Assembly (NCBI RefSeq): GCF_009766085.1
Contig: NZ_LMUF01000013.1
Location: forward strand, 54,929-118,928
DNA length: 64,000 nt
Origin: Burkholderia sp. S171
Lineage (GTDB): Bacteria > Pseudomonadota > Gammaproteobacteria > Burkholderiales > Burkholderiaceae
Reading direction: 5' to 3'
Under the pieces are notes generated by a model. That model was not told the origin of the DNA. It was given only the letters and a program-made list of their open reading frames with translations, and did no database searches. Of the stretch, positions 40,261 to 48,790 are shown piece by piece (the first letter of the stretch is position 1; each line of letters starts with the position of its first letter). A program made the translations under genes and the position numbers.

Positions 40261-40683
40261 TTATGCGGAGATCACGTTCAACTCTAAGCGCATGCCGAGC
40301 GCGGCGAGCGCCGATGCGACCGTGTCGATTTTCGTTGCATGTTCAAGGTCAATTACGCGGTTCACTTCCTGTGGCCGCGTGCGCATCCGGCGGGCCAACT
40401 CGGCGGGGGTGACTTGCTGCGCCAGCATCGCATTAAGCAACAGCACTTTCGCTGCAACGCTGGTGCGTAGTTTGACTAAGGTTTCGCCGTGCTTTGGTTC
40501 GGACGGTAGCGGAACCGGGCGTTTATCTTCGAAGTAAAAATCCATCGCGGTAGCCAGAGCATCGGCGGCCATCTCGGTAGCTTCCTCGCGCGTCTCGCCA
40601 GCAGTGATGGCTTCGGGAATATCGCGGAACGTAACCGTAAAACCAACCTCGTCGGCCTTGAGTCGGGCAGGGTAGCGGAACAT
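40261..40683 (-). CDS. hicB: HicB-family antitoxin without an intact HicA
   Basis: A 140-residue HicB protein. The N-terminal degraded-RNase-H fold is seen in FRYPARLKADEVGFTVTFRDIPEAITAGETREEATEMAADALATAMDFY. The C-terminal DNA-binding helix-turn-helix is TPAELARRMRTRPQEVNRVIDLEHATKIDTVASALAALG. AGGAG precedes ATG 40683. Only a fragment of hicA remains upstream, so it is an orphan antitoxin here. Confidence 0.85.
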   Translation of the reverse strand: MFRYPARLKADEVGFTVTFRDIPEAITAGETREEATEMAADALATAMDFYFEDKRPVPLPSEPKHGETLVKLRTSVAAKVLLLNAMLAQQVTPAELARRMRTRPQEVNRVIDLEHATKIDTVASALAALGMRLELNVISA

Positions 40684-40741
40684 TCTGTTCTCCTGTGTTT
40701 CGACAGCCATCGTTTAAGTTCGCTCTCTTCACTGGCATCCC
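40684..40741 (-). pseudogene. hicA toxin remnant
   Basis: Directly before hicB the minus strand reads SEESELKRWLSKH, which matches the start of HicA toxins (ESELKRWLxKxG). The catalytic His region and the rest of the protein are gone, and the frame runs straight into hicB. An internal deletion of hicA is the simplest reading. Confidence 0.5.
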
Positions 40742-40822
40742 GGTTCGTTGCGTCGCCCAAATACAAGCAAAAATGTTTATAGCAGCAATTGAGAAATGAC
40801 GGCGTTTGCATGCGGCCGACGA

Positions 40823-41306
40823 CGCACCGCCGGCCGTGCCTGGTGGCAAGTTCCGCGTGCTGCACAAGTGCCAATGGCGCGGTATGGATTTCGAGGCCCA
40901 GGCCGAGGCGATTCGCCAGGTCACGCAGCAATACAACGTGACGTATATGGCGATCGATACGACAGGCATCGGCCAGGGCGTGTATCAGCTCGTGCGCCAG
41001 TTCTACCTGCACGCGGTCGCGCTCAATTACTCGCCTGAAGTGAAAGGCCGCCTGGTGCTCAAAGGTCTAAACGTGATCGGCAAGGGCCGACTCGAATTCG
41101 ATGCCGGTTGGACCGATTTAGCTCAGTCGTTTATGGCGATTCGCAAGACGATGACGGCGAGCGGCAAGAAAGTCACATATGAGGCCAGCAGGAACGAGGA
41201 AACAGGCCACGCGGATTTAGCGTGGGCGTGTCTGCACGCGCTCGGCAACGAGCCGTTAGAAGGCATCACCGCAAACAATACCGGCTTTATGGAGTTCTCA
41301 AATTGA
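40823..41306 (+). pseudogene. truncated terminase large subunit of a second P2-like phage
   Basis: From 40823 the sequence matches 33302 onward of the intact gpP at an offset of 7521, keeping roughly the last 160 residues. The ATPase half is missing. Within the match the protein is nearly identical (for example Pro to Leu in QFYLHAV), but many third codon positions differ. So it comes from a related phage rather than a fresh duplication. Confidence 0.88.
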
Positions 41307-42340
41307 GTAAGCGCAGACAGTACACGCACGCCGCACCGCCGGCCGCACCTTCAAACCCGCCCAAGGCCGAGGCCTTCACGTTCGGCGACGCCATGCCAGT
41401 GATGGACCGCGCCGAAATACTGGATTACGTCGAAACATGGGCCGCCGGCCAGTGGTTCGAGCCGCCGGTGTCGCTCGCCGGCCTGGCGAAATCGTTTCGA
41501 GCTGGTGTACATCACAGCTCGGCGATTTACTTTAAACGCAACGTGCTATCGGCCACGTTCATTCCGCACAAGTTGCTCACGCGCGAGGAATTCGATAAAT
41601 GGTCGCTCGATTTCCTGGTGTTCGGCAATGGGTACATTGAGCGGCAAAAATCGAGGCTTGGCGGAACCCTCGCGCTCAAACGCGCACCGTCGAAATACTT
41701 GCGCCGGTCGACAGACTTGCAGAAGTTTTACCAGGTCAACGGGTGGCAACAGCAACACGAGTTCGAGGTCGGCTCGATCCATCATTTGATGGAACCGGAC
41801 ATTAATCAAGAGGTGTACGGCTTACCCGAATATCTCGGCGCGTTGCACGCGGCCTGGTTGAACGAGTCGGCGACGCTCTTTCGCCGGCGGTATTACGAGA
41901 ACGGTTCGCACGCGGGTTTCATCCTGTACATGACCGATGCGGCGCAGAGTCAAACCGCTGTCGACAACATGCGCGAGGCTTTGAAGAACAGCAAGGGACC
42001 GGGCAATTTCCGAAACCTTTTCATGTACGCGCCGAACGGAAAGAAGGACGGCATCCAACTCATCCCCGTTTCGGAGGTCACGGCCAAAGATGAATTCTTC
42101 AACATCAAGAATGTGACGCGCGACGACTTGCTCGCGGCGCACCGCGTACCGCCGCAGCTCATGGGAATCGTGCCGAGCAATAGCGGCGGGTTTGGTGCGG
42201 CCGACATGGTGGCCGAGGTTTTCGGTGCGAACGAAATAGAGCCGTTGCAAAGACGTTTTGCGCAACTCAACGAGTGGTTCGGAGATGAGGTCGTGCGCTT
42301 CAGGCCCTATTCCATCAAGCCGCCGGACCGCGCTACGTAA
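41303..42340 (+). CDS. second portal protein (gpQ homologue) in the remnant element
   Basis: A complete 345-residue portal with the same TTG start overlapping the terminase stop, and the same length as the copy at 33782. Scattered substitutions are seen (SLAGL for SPAGL, YIERQ for YLERQ, AADMVAEVFG for AADTAAKVFG). The C-terminal dozen residues differ entirely (PYSIKPPDRAT). It has no partner head genes, so it is probably unused, but it could recombine with the prophage copy. Confidence 0.9.
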   Translation: MSKRRQYTHAAPPAAPSNPPKAEAFTFGDAMPVMDRAEILDYVETWAAGQWFEPPVSLAGLAKSFRAGVHHSSAIYFKRNVLSATFIPHKLLTREEFDKWSLDFLVFGNGYIERQKSRLGGTLALKRAPSKYLRRSTDLQKFYQVNGWQQQHEFEVGSIHHLMEPDINQEVYGLPEYLGALHAAWLNESATLFRRRYYENGSHAGFILYMTDAAQSQTAVDNMREALKNSKGPGNFRNLFMYAPNGKKDGIQLIPVSEVTAKDEFFNIKNVTRDDLLAAHRVPPQLMGIVPSNSGGFGAADMVAEVFGANEIEPLQRRFAQLNEWFGDEVVRFRPYSIKPPDRAT

Positions 42341-42448
42341 GCGACGGGACCTTTCTTCCAAGCAGGCAATCTCGCCTACCGGCCACGTACCACCCGCCAT
42401 TGGCTAAGATGTGAACTGCCAGAGGATGGATCAGCGATAAGGCGCGTG

Positions 42449-42850
42449 CTACAGCGCGTGCCTATGCTTAAGCAGTTGTAAGTCCCTCTCGAACTGTTCG
42501 GCCATTGATTGGGTGTAAATACGCGTGATGTAACCCAAGTTTTGAAAAATAACAATCTTACTAAGATCCGCTTGCCGTTGACTCCAAGTCACCCCATCGG
42601 TCACTAAGAGGAAATCCATATTAGGAGTCTTGGCTTTCGATATTTTCTCAATATCGCCTATTAGTCGCTCTTCGAGCCGGTCGCCCCGTATGCTTTGGTT
42701 TCGATAAGAATACGAGGGTCAGCGGCCGATGGGATCGCAATATCGCACTTCGCAACTCGTCCTTCTTGGCCGACAAAATTGCAACGTAAAGCATAGGTAG
42801 CAAATGTGCGCTTTACTATATTCTCAACGAAGGTTTCCCTTACGACTTGT
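42449..42850 (-). pseudogene. frameshifted, 5'-truncated restriction endonuclease-like gene
   Basis: The minus strand reads KQVVRETFVENIVKRTFATYA, then AKCDIAIPSAADPRILIETKAYGATGSKSD and a stop near 42660. Restoring one base gives DVIGDIEKISKAKTPNMDFLLVTDGVTWSQRQADL and continues to TAG at 42449. D..ExK in CDIAIP..LIETKAYG is a PD-(D/E)xK nuclease core, and the ending resembles type II restriction enzymes of the DpnII kind. The N-terminus is missing. The region 42341-42448 holds nothing recognised. Confidence 0.65.
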
Positions 42851-43085
42851 TTGCGTAACCGGTTCTTACGGCGGGATTGCTTCTGATGTAGGCGTTCAGT
42901 CCACTGCCTTGAATTGCTAAATTCTTCATAGCCTCGACGTGGATGGCACCTGGCTTTACATAAGTGTAAGAATAATTTCTGATCGCTCCGAGTTTGAATT
43001 GAACATTGATGAAGTCCGGTCCTATCTCGTAGGACGCAACCCCTGAATCCCCGTGCAGATTTTTATAAGCTGGAATTTTTGCCAT
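42840..43085 (-). CDS. small KTSC-domain-like protein
   Basis: An 81-residue protein, beta-rich then helical: VASYEIGPDFINVQFKLGAIRNYSYTYVKPGAIHVEAMKNLAIQGSGLNAYI. The pattern (a strand pair that reads an amino-acid string, then a helix and an N-terminal-like GxGLNxYI) recalls KTSC-domain proteins. Function unknown. Its 3' end abuts the broken nuclease gene. Confidence 0.6.
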   Translation of the reverse strand: MAKIPAYKNLHGDSGVASYEIGPDFINVQFKLGAIRNYSYTYVKPGAIHVEAMKNLAIQGSGLNAYIRSNPAVRTGYANKS

Positions 43086-43359
43086 CCTTCTTTGAGTGCG
43101 TGGCGTAGTTGCCGATTGAAGGATAGGTTAACTTAGGGCAGTCGACCGCATAAAATCATATCAATCGCAACGCCCTTGGCCTATCGCTGTGCAACGGTCC
43201 GAAATAAAGGGGCTTCGTCGCAAGGTAACGGCGCACAAAGATTTAGTCGGGAACAGCTCGCATCGTTCGGCAGTGACGGCGCGAGCAATTTTGTTGCACG
43301 AGCGACCACGAAGCGTTGGTATGCTGATTACAGATTTATTTTCGTGATGAGGGGGGGAA

Positions 43360-43923
43360 GTGGACGTTCTTGGTATCGAGCCTAAAATTTGGTTTCCAGT
43401 GGTCACCCTGATAGTCGGCGGCGTATTAAAGGGGGCAGGTGATCTTGTGACGCATCGTAGAACCACTGATAGGGAGCGTGAGGCTCGCCAAGAACAACGG
43501 CGCGATACTGCGCGCATCAGGCGGATCGATTTCCAGCGCACTACGTTACTTGAACTGCAAGAGGTAAGTCAGGGACTTGTGCGAAGTACGGTGACATTGC
43601 ACCTTGAGGATACTGAGGGGTTTCGCAAGACCGGTGATTGGGGAAAGACCCCGACGTCCGAGGTAGCTAACGAGGGGGCGAGGGCTGGGCATGCGGGCTT
43701 ATCGAAGCTACAGAGTCGTGTGCGAAATGAAGCCGTCAGGCGGTTAGCCCAAGAGCTGTCTTCGGCATGTACGTCCGTGACTACTGCGCGCTCCGAGGAA
43801 CATGCGAACAACGCATTTAGGCAAATGGCCGATGCTCCGATTGAACTCAATGAACAGATTGGAATCGTGCTTCGTACTCTTGAGGACGAAGAGGACGGCG
43901 TCTTGGAGTCCCCACTTGCCTAA
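43360..43923 (+). CDS. hypothetical membrane-anchored coiled-coil protein
   Basis: A 187-residue protein starting with GTG after a G-rich ribosome site. One hydrophobic segment (IWFPVVTLIVGGVLKGAGDLV, about 10-30) is followed by a long charged helix rich in Arg and Glu (THRRTTDREREARQEQRRD) and more helices. This looks like a membrane anchor with a cytoplasmic coiled coil. No family recognised. The gap 43086-43359 upstream holds no gene. Confidence 0.6.
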   Translation: MDVLGIEPKIWFPVVTLIVGGVLKGAGDLVTHRRTTDREREARQEQRRDTARIRRIDFQRTTLLELQEVSQGLVRSTVTLHLEDTEGFRKTGDWGKTPTSEVANEGARAGHAGLSKLQSRVRNEAVRRLAQELSSACTSVTTARSEEHANNAFRQMADAPIELNEQIGIVLRTLEDEEDGVLESPLA

Positions 43924-44066
43924 GAATGGCCGCGCGCCCAATGCAGCTAATTTGCAGCTTGGGGCAGCATAAATTGGCCTTTGTTAAGTTTAATTAGCCT
44001 TGGTTTTACGTTGTGCGAGTTGCGCAAGTCATTGAGTTATAACGAGATATTTGCTCGCGTTTAAAA

Positions 44067-44113
44067 CTCCGAAGGCAGGGGTTGCTGGTTCGATCCCAGC
44101 CGGGCGCACCAAT
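44067..44113 (+). repeat. third copy of the tRNA-Arg 3' end (distal att site)
   Basis: 47 bp identical to the tRNA end, from CTCCGAAGG to CCAAT. It ends the second element and marks the original right boundary of tRNA-Arg insertions. The adjacent CCTTGGTTTTAC..GCGAGTTG is related to sequence left of 39338. Confidence 0.9.
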
Positions 44114-44477
44114 CCCATCAGAAACTTACACCGCTGTCGCTCTCTGCCGTCAAAGAGCTCTGGGGCGGAGCAATTCTGCTGCAGCTTGTGCAGTTCTCTT
44201 GCGTCACACCCCGTCCTATTAGTCGCCGGTAATGATGCCGCTGCGCTTTGCCGATTGGTACTTCGCTCCCCCGCCTCCAATGGCCCGACAAGGGACAAAA
44301 TCTTGGACAGCGCTTGCGCGAAGGATCCGGTATAGCTTGGGCTGCATGCACCCACCAAAGCTCTCGCACGCCGAGTTGTTCTGGTATTACCGGAACAATT
44401 GTCGCGAGCAACCAATCGGCGACGGTTATTCCCAAAAAATAGGAACTATTCGCCGCAGCCGTCATCTTTTACCAATA

Positions 44478-44543
44478 TTCTGATATTGTCGAAACAATGC
44501 CGTGAAATCGCGCAGCTCCTTCTATCTTCCTGCAATATCAGAA
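44478..44543. promoter_or_regulatory. hipBA operator pair
   Basis: TTCTGATATTG (44478-44488) and its exact reverse complement CAATATCAGAA (44533-44543) lie 44 bp apart, the second directly before the hipB ATG at 44546. These fit HipB operators around the promoter. From 44114 to 44477 no gene is recognised. Confidence 0.7.
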
Positions 44544-44545
44544 CT

Positions 44546-44869
44546 ATGGCCCGCCCTCTGCCTCGCCCGCTCGCCAATACGGAACCACTCGCCCGCGATA
44601 TGACCGCTCTGGGCCTGCTTGTGCGCAACAGGCGCGCACAAAGTGAAATGCGCATTGACGATGCAGCTGGCATGGTGGGCGTCTCCACTGATGTGCTGTC
44701 CCGGTTGGAAAACGGCAAGTCGGTGAGCCTGGACAAGCTTTTCAAGGTGCTGGAGGGTATGGGACTAACAATGCTCATCATGACAAAGAGCGAGGCGGCG
44801 GATGTGCTCCGGTCGCATAAGGAGCAGTCCGTAGCCGGCAGTTCTCACCCAGAGGAGAACGCCCGATGA
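44546..44869 (+). CDS. hipB: HipB-family antitoxin
   Basis: A 107-residue XRE protein: LGLLVRNRRAQSEMRIDDAAGMVGVSTDVLSRLENGKSVSLDKLFKVLEGMGLTMLIM is the HipB-type helix-turn-helix. It represses the operon and neutralises HipA. The start at 44546 is chosen because it directly follows the operator; an earlier ATG at 44399 would include the operator in the coding region. It overlaps hipA by 4 bp. Confidence 0.9.
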   Translation: MARPLPRPLANTEPLARDMTALGLLVRNRRAQSEMRIDDAAGMVGVSTDVLSRLENGKSVSLDKLFKVLEGMGLTMLIMTKSEAADVLRSHKEQSVAGSSHPEENAR

Positions 44870-46230
44870 TGCATACGCTTAAGGTCACGACCCAAGGCGA
44901 GAGCGTCGGTCATCTCGGCTTTGACGCTCTGCAGGACCAGTACAGTTTCAGGTACGACGCAGTCTGGCAGGAGCGCAGAGGGGCCTTTCCGCTTTCGCCG
45001 CACATTCCACTTTCCGGGCGGGCGCCGGCCGCCGGTACCGTACACCGGTTCATCGCCAACCTGCTACCGGAAGGGCGGGCATTGGAGGTGGCTTCGGCCG
45101 TGTATCAGATGTCGAAGGACAATGCCTACGGCCTGATTCGCATGCTCGGCAAAGAGCCCGTTGGCGCATTGAGTTTTCTTGCTGAGGCGCCGCCGGGCGA
45201 ACTGTCAGAAGACGCTCAAGGGACGGACGGTAAGCCCATCCGGCGGCAAATTCCTGACGAGGAGTTGAGCGCACGCATCCGCGAGCGAGATGTCATTCCG
45301 TTCCCGGTGTGGGATAAAAAGGTTCGCCTGTCCGTTGCTGGTTTTCAGGACAAGCTTCAGGTGATGGTGGAGGGCGACAGGCTCTCGCTGGTTGACGGTT
45401 CGCTCAGCTCGACACACATCCTGAAACCGGAGCCGCGCAATGCGTCCACGCCATTCATGGTGGCCAACGAGCACTACTGCATGACGCTCGCAGCGCGCAT
45501 GAAGCTGCTCGTAGCGCCGGTGGCCATCCGTCGTATTCCCGAGCCGATACTGCTCATCGAGAGGTTTGACCGCAAGGCTACGGTTGACGCGTCGGATGGC
45601 GTCGCCATTCAGGCCGTGCGCCGGCTGCACGTTATCGACAGCTGCCAGGCCCTGGACCTACCGGTAACGTTCAAGTACGAACGCAACTTCGGCAATACGC
45701 CGGATGTTCGCAACATTCGGGAGGGCGTGAGCTTCGAGAAGCTGTTCTCGCTGACACCGTATCTGGATAACCCCGCGGCTGCTCGGACCTTCATGGTCCG
45801 ATGGGCACTGCTGCAATTGCTCATCGGTAATAGCGATGCGCACGGCAAGAACCTCGCCTTCTTCGTGAACAGTGCCGGTCTGGTGCCCGCGCCGCTCTAC
45901 GACCTTGTCTCTATCAACGTGTACGGTGAGAACGTCGAGCAGGACATGGCGATGGGTTATGGCGATGCCTTCCGTCTCGAGGACATTACCGCATTTGCGC
46001 TCGCGGACTTTGCCCATCGCACCGGCACGCGGCCATCGTTCCTTGCGCGCGAGATGACGCGCATGGCGCAGGCCGCGCTGAAATTTGCGCCGGAGCTCGC
46101 CAGCTCGGACGCGTACGTTGACGAAGAACGTGCACTGGTGCAGCAGGTGTCGGATTTCGTCTGCGCGCAGGCGAACCACCTACTGCGCCTGGCGCCGATG
46201 GTGCTCGAGGTTGATATGCAATTGTTCTAA
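44866..46230 (+). CDS. hipA: HipA-family serine/threonine kinase toxin
   Basis: A 454-residue toxin kinase. The N-terminal lobe carries GHLGFDALQDQYSFRYDAVW and FIANLLPEGRAL. The P-loop/activation region has RLSVAGFQDKLQV, with Ser156 the probable autophosphorylation site, and HILKPEP with the ATP-binding Lys. The catalytic loop is N322-S-D324-A-H-G-K-N, and YDL near 346 supplies the metal Asp. HipA kinases phosphorylate aminoacyl-tRNA synthetases and cause persistence; the target here is unknown. It appears complete. Confidence 0.92.
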   Translation: MMHTLKVTTQGESVGHLGFDALQDQYSFRYDAVWQERRGAFPLSPHIPLSGRAPAAGTVHRFIANLLPEGRALEVASAVYQMSKDNAYGLIRMLGKEPVGALSFLAEAPPGELSEDAQGTDGKPIRRQIPDEELSARIRERDVIPFPVWDKKVRLSVAGFQDKLQVMVEGDRLSLVDGSLSSTHILKPEPRNASTPFMVANEHYCMTLAARMKLLVAPVAIRRIPEPILLIERFDRKATVDASDGVAIQAVRRLHVIDSCQALDLPVTFKYERNFGNTPDVRNIREGVSFEKLFSLTPYLDNPAAARTFMVRWALLQLLIGNSDAHGKNLAFFVNSAGLVPAPLYDLVSINVYGENVEQDMAMGYGDAFRLEDITAFALADFAHRTGTRPSFLAREMTRMAQAALKFAPELASSDAYVDEERALVQQVSDFVCAQANHLLRLAPMVLEVDMQLF

Positions 46231-46488
46231 GCTGCCTGGAATGACGTTTTGCGTGTATCCCGGGCACGCCTTCCGTGAGCAGGCGGTGCGGGAAGACGCC
46301 GCGGCGGAGCGAGCGATATCTTTCGAGGTTGGTTTGCCCATCCAGGCTGAATATTCCCCAGAGTTGGGACGCGGGGGTTTTCAACGGGGGCAGGGTTCGA
46401 TAACCTGAACCTTCGCATCCGCACTAACGTTGATTCTCGTGCACACGCCCATATGTGGTGATGTTGATAAACGATCGTAGGCAGGCCG

Positions 46489-46839
46489 ATGAGCATGACC
46501 AAAGATGAATCTACCGAGCACGACAGCGCGCGTGCCGAGTTGCTATGTTTCCTCGTCGCGATCGCGGCGGCATCGTACGCCCTGAATCAAGAATGGCGCG
46601 TGGACCATGTCGTCGAATGTTGCCGTCGATGGCTAACGAAGAACCAGTTGAAGATGCACTGGCTCGAGCGGGTCAGAATGGGCCAACTTGCGCTGAAGAT
46701 CGCCAGTAAAGACTTGTTGGAAGCTGGCGTCGCGGTTCGGCTGTCAAGTGTGCAGGCACTCTTCACCGATGAAATGGAACTCAACGGTTCGAGCACAATG
46801 GTGCAGCGGATGAGGGTCCTTTGTAACGATGCCCTCTAA
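46489..46839 (+). CDS. hypothetical helical protein
   Basis: A 116-residue soluble, mostly helical protein (SARAELLCFLVAIAAASYALNQEWRVDHVVECCRRWL and VRMGQLALKIASKDLLEAGVAVRL). No domain recognised. It stands alone between hipA and a convergent Ser-rich gene. The 258 bp upstream show no other gene. Confidence 0.5.
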   Translation: MSMTKDESTEHDSARAELLCFLVAIAAASYALNQEWRVDHVVECCRRWLTKNQLKMHWLERVRMGQLALKIASKDLLEAGVAVRLSSVQALFTDEMELNGSSTMVQRMRVLCNDAL

Positions 46840-46877
46840 CTACGACCGGACGATAACCACCTCGCCCCGTCTTCGCC

Positions 46878-47693
46878 TCAAGCCGCCGTATTGACAAACA
46901 TCCCGGTGGCGCCGGATACGCCTTGTTGCTGAAGGTTGCTCGCCAGACTCTGCAGGAATGTTTGCAACTGGGTATTCGTGCTGCTCGATGAGGATCCGGA
47001 CGTCGAGCCCAGCGACGAAAGCAGATTCTGGAAATCCGATGTCAAACCGCTGACGCTGCTCGAATCGGACGATGAACTCGTCGTGCCGGTGGTCGACGTA
47101 GTGCCGCTTGAGCTGGAAGTCAACGAATCAGCCAGATCGGCGATTTGGGATGCAAGATCGCCACCTCCGCCACCCCCATGCCGATGATGCCCGTGATGAG
47201 CCGGCGCTGCGCCAGAAGGCGAAGCGGGAGCGGTTGTCGCAGCCGTGCTAATCGCCGCGGTTGCGGCTGAACCGGCAGTGGTTGCGGCGGTCGCCGAAAT
47301 CGCACTGGTGCCGGTGTCACTGTCACTAGTGCTCGTCGATGTCGGATCCGGGCTTCCCTGCCCACCAGCCGCCTGGAACAGCGCGCCGAGAAATTGCTGT
47401 AGCGCTGCGGCTACCGAAGTCGCCGACGGCGCCGAGGCGCTAGAGGTTGAATCGGTCGCGGCTAGCGAACTGGTGCTCGAACTGGTCGAAGACGTGTCGC
47501 TCGACGACGTCAATCCAAGTTGCGACAATGCTGCGGAAATAGCTTGCAGCAGCGGGTTTGTGCCGCCGCTACTGCTTGTCGATGTGGTCGACGAAGAATC
47601 CGCGCTAGGCCCGGTCTGTTGGTTTGCGCGCGTGCGGTTAACCGCCCACGGCTCGGCGCTAGCAGCCGATCCTGTCAGTGCTGAAATGGACAT
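46878..47693 (-). CDS. Ser/Thr/Ala/Gly-rich low-complexity protein
   Basis: A 271-residue protein, about half Ser, Thr, Ala and Gly, without Cys. Short ordered amphipathic helices (NPLLQAISAALSQLGL, VAAALQQFLGALFQAAGG, LTSDFQNLLSSLG, LQTFLQSLASNLQQQG) alternate with Ser/Thr linkers. A His-Gly stretch (HHGHHRHGGGGGG) lies in the middle. GGAG before ATG 47693 supports the start. There is no signal peptide. Function unknown; similar Ser-rich proteins of Burkholderiales are annotated as hypothetical. Confidence 0.65.
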   Translation of the reverse strand: MSISALTGSAASAEPWAVNRTRANQQTGPSADSSSTTSTSSSGGTNPLLQAISAALSQLGLTSSSDTSSTSSSTSSLAATDSTSSASAPSATSVAAALQQFLGALFQAAGGQGSPDPTSTSTSDSDTGTSAISATAATTAGSAATAAISTAATTAPASPSGAAPAHHGHHRHGGGGGGDLASQIADLADSLTSSSSGTTSTTGTTSSSSDSSSVSGLTSDFQNLLSSLGSTSGSSSSSTNTQLQTFLQSLASNLQQQGVSGATGMFVNTAA

Positions 47694-48124
47694 GCATTGC
47701 TCCGAGTGGTTAGCGTGAATTCTTGCTGGAACGACGAATGGGTGTAGTGGCCGCTACCGTCGTTAACGGCCTTGTATTAGAGATCTTTTGAGGATTCGCT
47801 CGGGCGCTTATTACGCGATATTTCTGACGCTTAGTAAGGCGAAACGGTGTCTATCCGTAAGCATCGACTAGCTCCAAACAGGGTGCTGTTGCTCGTCATC
47901 AACCTTCCCGATATCTCAGTCGCTAAGCGGTCTACAGATTGAAAGATCGGGGCAGATTTTCGCGTTCGCCCGTTTGGCGGAAAGAGCATTGCCGCGCGCA
48001 GTGGTTTTGGGCGAACAGGGTGAGCTTGCCCCAAGCGAGACACACCGACAGCACGCGACTGATCGACAAAAAATGCCACAAAGCTTCGTCAAGTCGATGT
48101 CGCGCTTACCGGTAGAATGTCCGC
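47694..48124. other. intergenic region, 431 bp
   Basis: It separates the Ser-rich gene from the DUF433 gene and must carry both divergent promoters. No gene, repeat or clear promoter was identified by eye. Confidence 0.4.
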
Positions 48125-48790
48125 ATGGAACTCACTGGCATTGGCCTATACACCCTTCAGGAAGCAGAACGGCTCACGGGCGCTCAAGCGCGCGAAGTGA
48201 GCCGCTGGCTGTTCGGCTATACGTTCAAAGGTGGTGTCGGTGCTCCATTGTGGAAATCTCAACTCGCAGATCTCGATGAAAAGGTGATCGGTTTTCGCGA
48301 CCTGATGGAGTTGCGTATCGTCAAGGCGTTCCGCAATCACGATGTTCCGCTTCAGGTAATTCGTGCTGCGATAGAAGGTGCGAAGGCAATGTTTGGAACC
48401 GACTATCCTTTCACTGCACATCGGTTTTTGACCGATGGCAAATCGATTTTTTCCGAAGCGTTGCAAGAACACGGCGACGCTGAAATGACCGATCTCGCCA
48501 AGCGACAATTGGTGTTTGAACATATTGTTCGGCCGGCGTTGTACACCGGAATCGAATTTGCACGCGACGGCCAGGCAAGCCGTTGGTTTCCACTCAAACG
48601 CAGCAACGCGATCGTGCTCGATCCGGAAATCGCATTTGGGAAACCCGTGCTGACCGGCTATGGCGTGAGAACGGAAATCGTCGCTGAGGCTTTCAAGGCT
48701 GAGAAAAATAAGAAAATGGTCGCGTTATTGTTCGATATCCCGGTCGCCGCAGTCGATGCTGCCATCCGCTACGAGCGAATGGCAGCATGA
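48125..48790 (+). CDS. DUF433-domain antitoxin-like protein
   Basis: A 221-residue protein. The N-terminal part resembles a MerR-like helix-turn-helix (GLYTLQEAERLTGAQAREVSRWLFGYTF), and the middle has LMELRIVKAFRNHDVPLQVIRAAIEGA. The C-terminal DUF433 region contains VLDPEIAFGKPVLTGYGVRTEIVAEAFKAE. DUF433 proteins are usual partners of DUF5615 PIN-like nucleases. The downstream toxin overlaps its stop by 4 bp, which supports a toxin-antitoxin pair. Confidence 0.85.
   Translation: MELTGIGLYTLQEAERLTGAQAREVSRWLFGYTFKGGVGAPLWKSQLADLDEKVIGFRDLMELRIVKAFRNHDVPLQVIRAAIEGAKAMFGTDYPFTAHRFLTDGKSIFSEALQEHGDAEMTDLAKRQLVFEHIVRPALYTGIEFARDGQASRWFPLKRSNAIVLDPEIAFGKPVLTGYGVRTEIVAEAFKAEKNKKMVALLFDIPVAAVDAAIRYERMAA

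Larger units (their letters stand above)
39338..44113. mobile_element. decayed second element in the same tRNA-Arg site
   Basis: Bounded by tRNA 3' copies at 39338 and 44067. It holds VapBC, an orphan HicB, part of a P2-like terminase with an intact portal, a broken nuclease, and two small unknown genes. There is no integrase. The sequence just left of both right-hand att copies is related (CCTTGGTTTTAC, then GCGAGTTG), as expected for right ends of two related phages. Confidence 0.82.

Noticed and set aside
33302..42314. Recent tandem duplication of the terminase-portal region
   Set aside because: Many synonymous differences and unrelated flanks show two related phages rather than a fresh duplication.
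44067..44113. Possible third tRNA-Arg gene
   Set aside because: Again only the 3' half of the tRNA.
46878..47718. Plus-strand open frame at 47245-47718 as the real gene
   Set aside because: It is antisense to the Ser-rich gene, which has a ribosome site and regular amphipathic helices.
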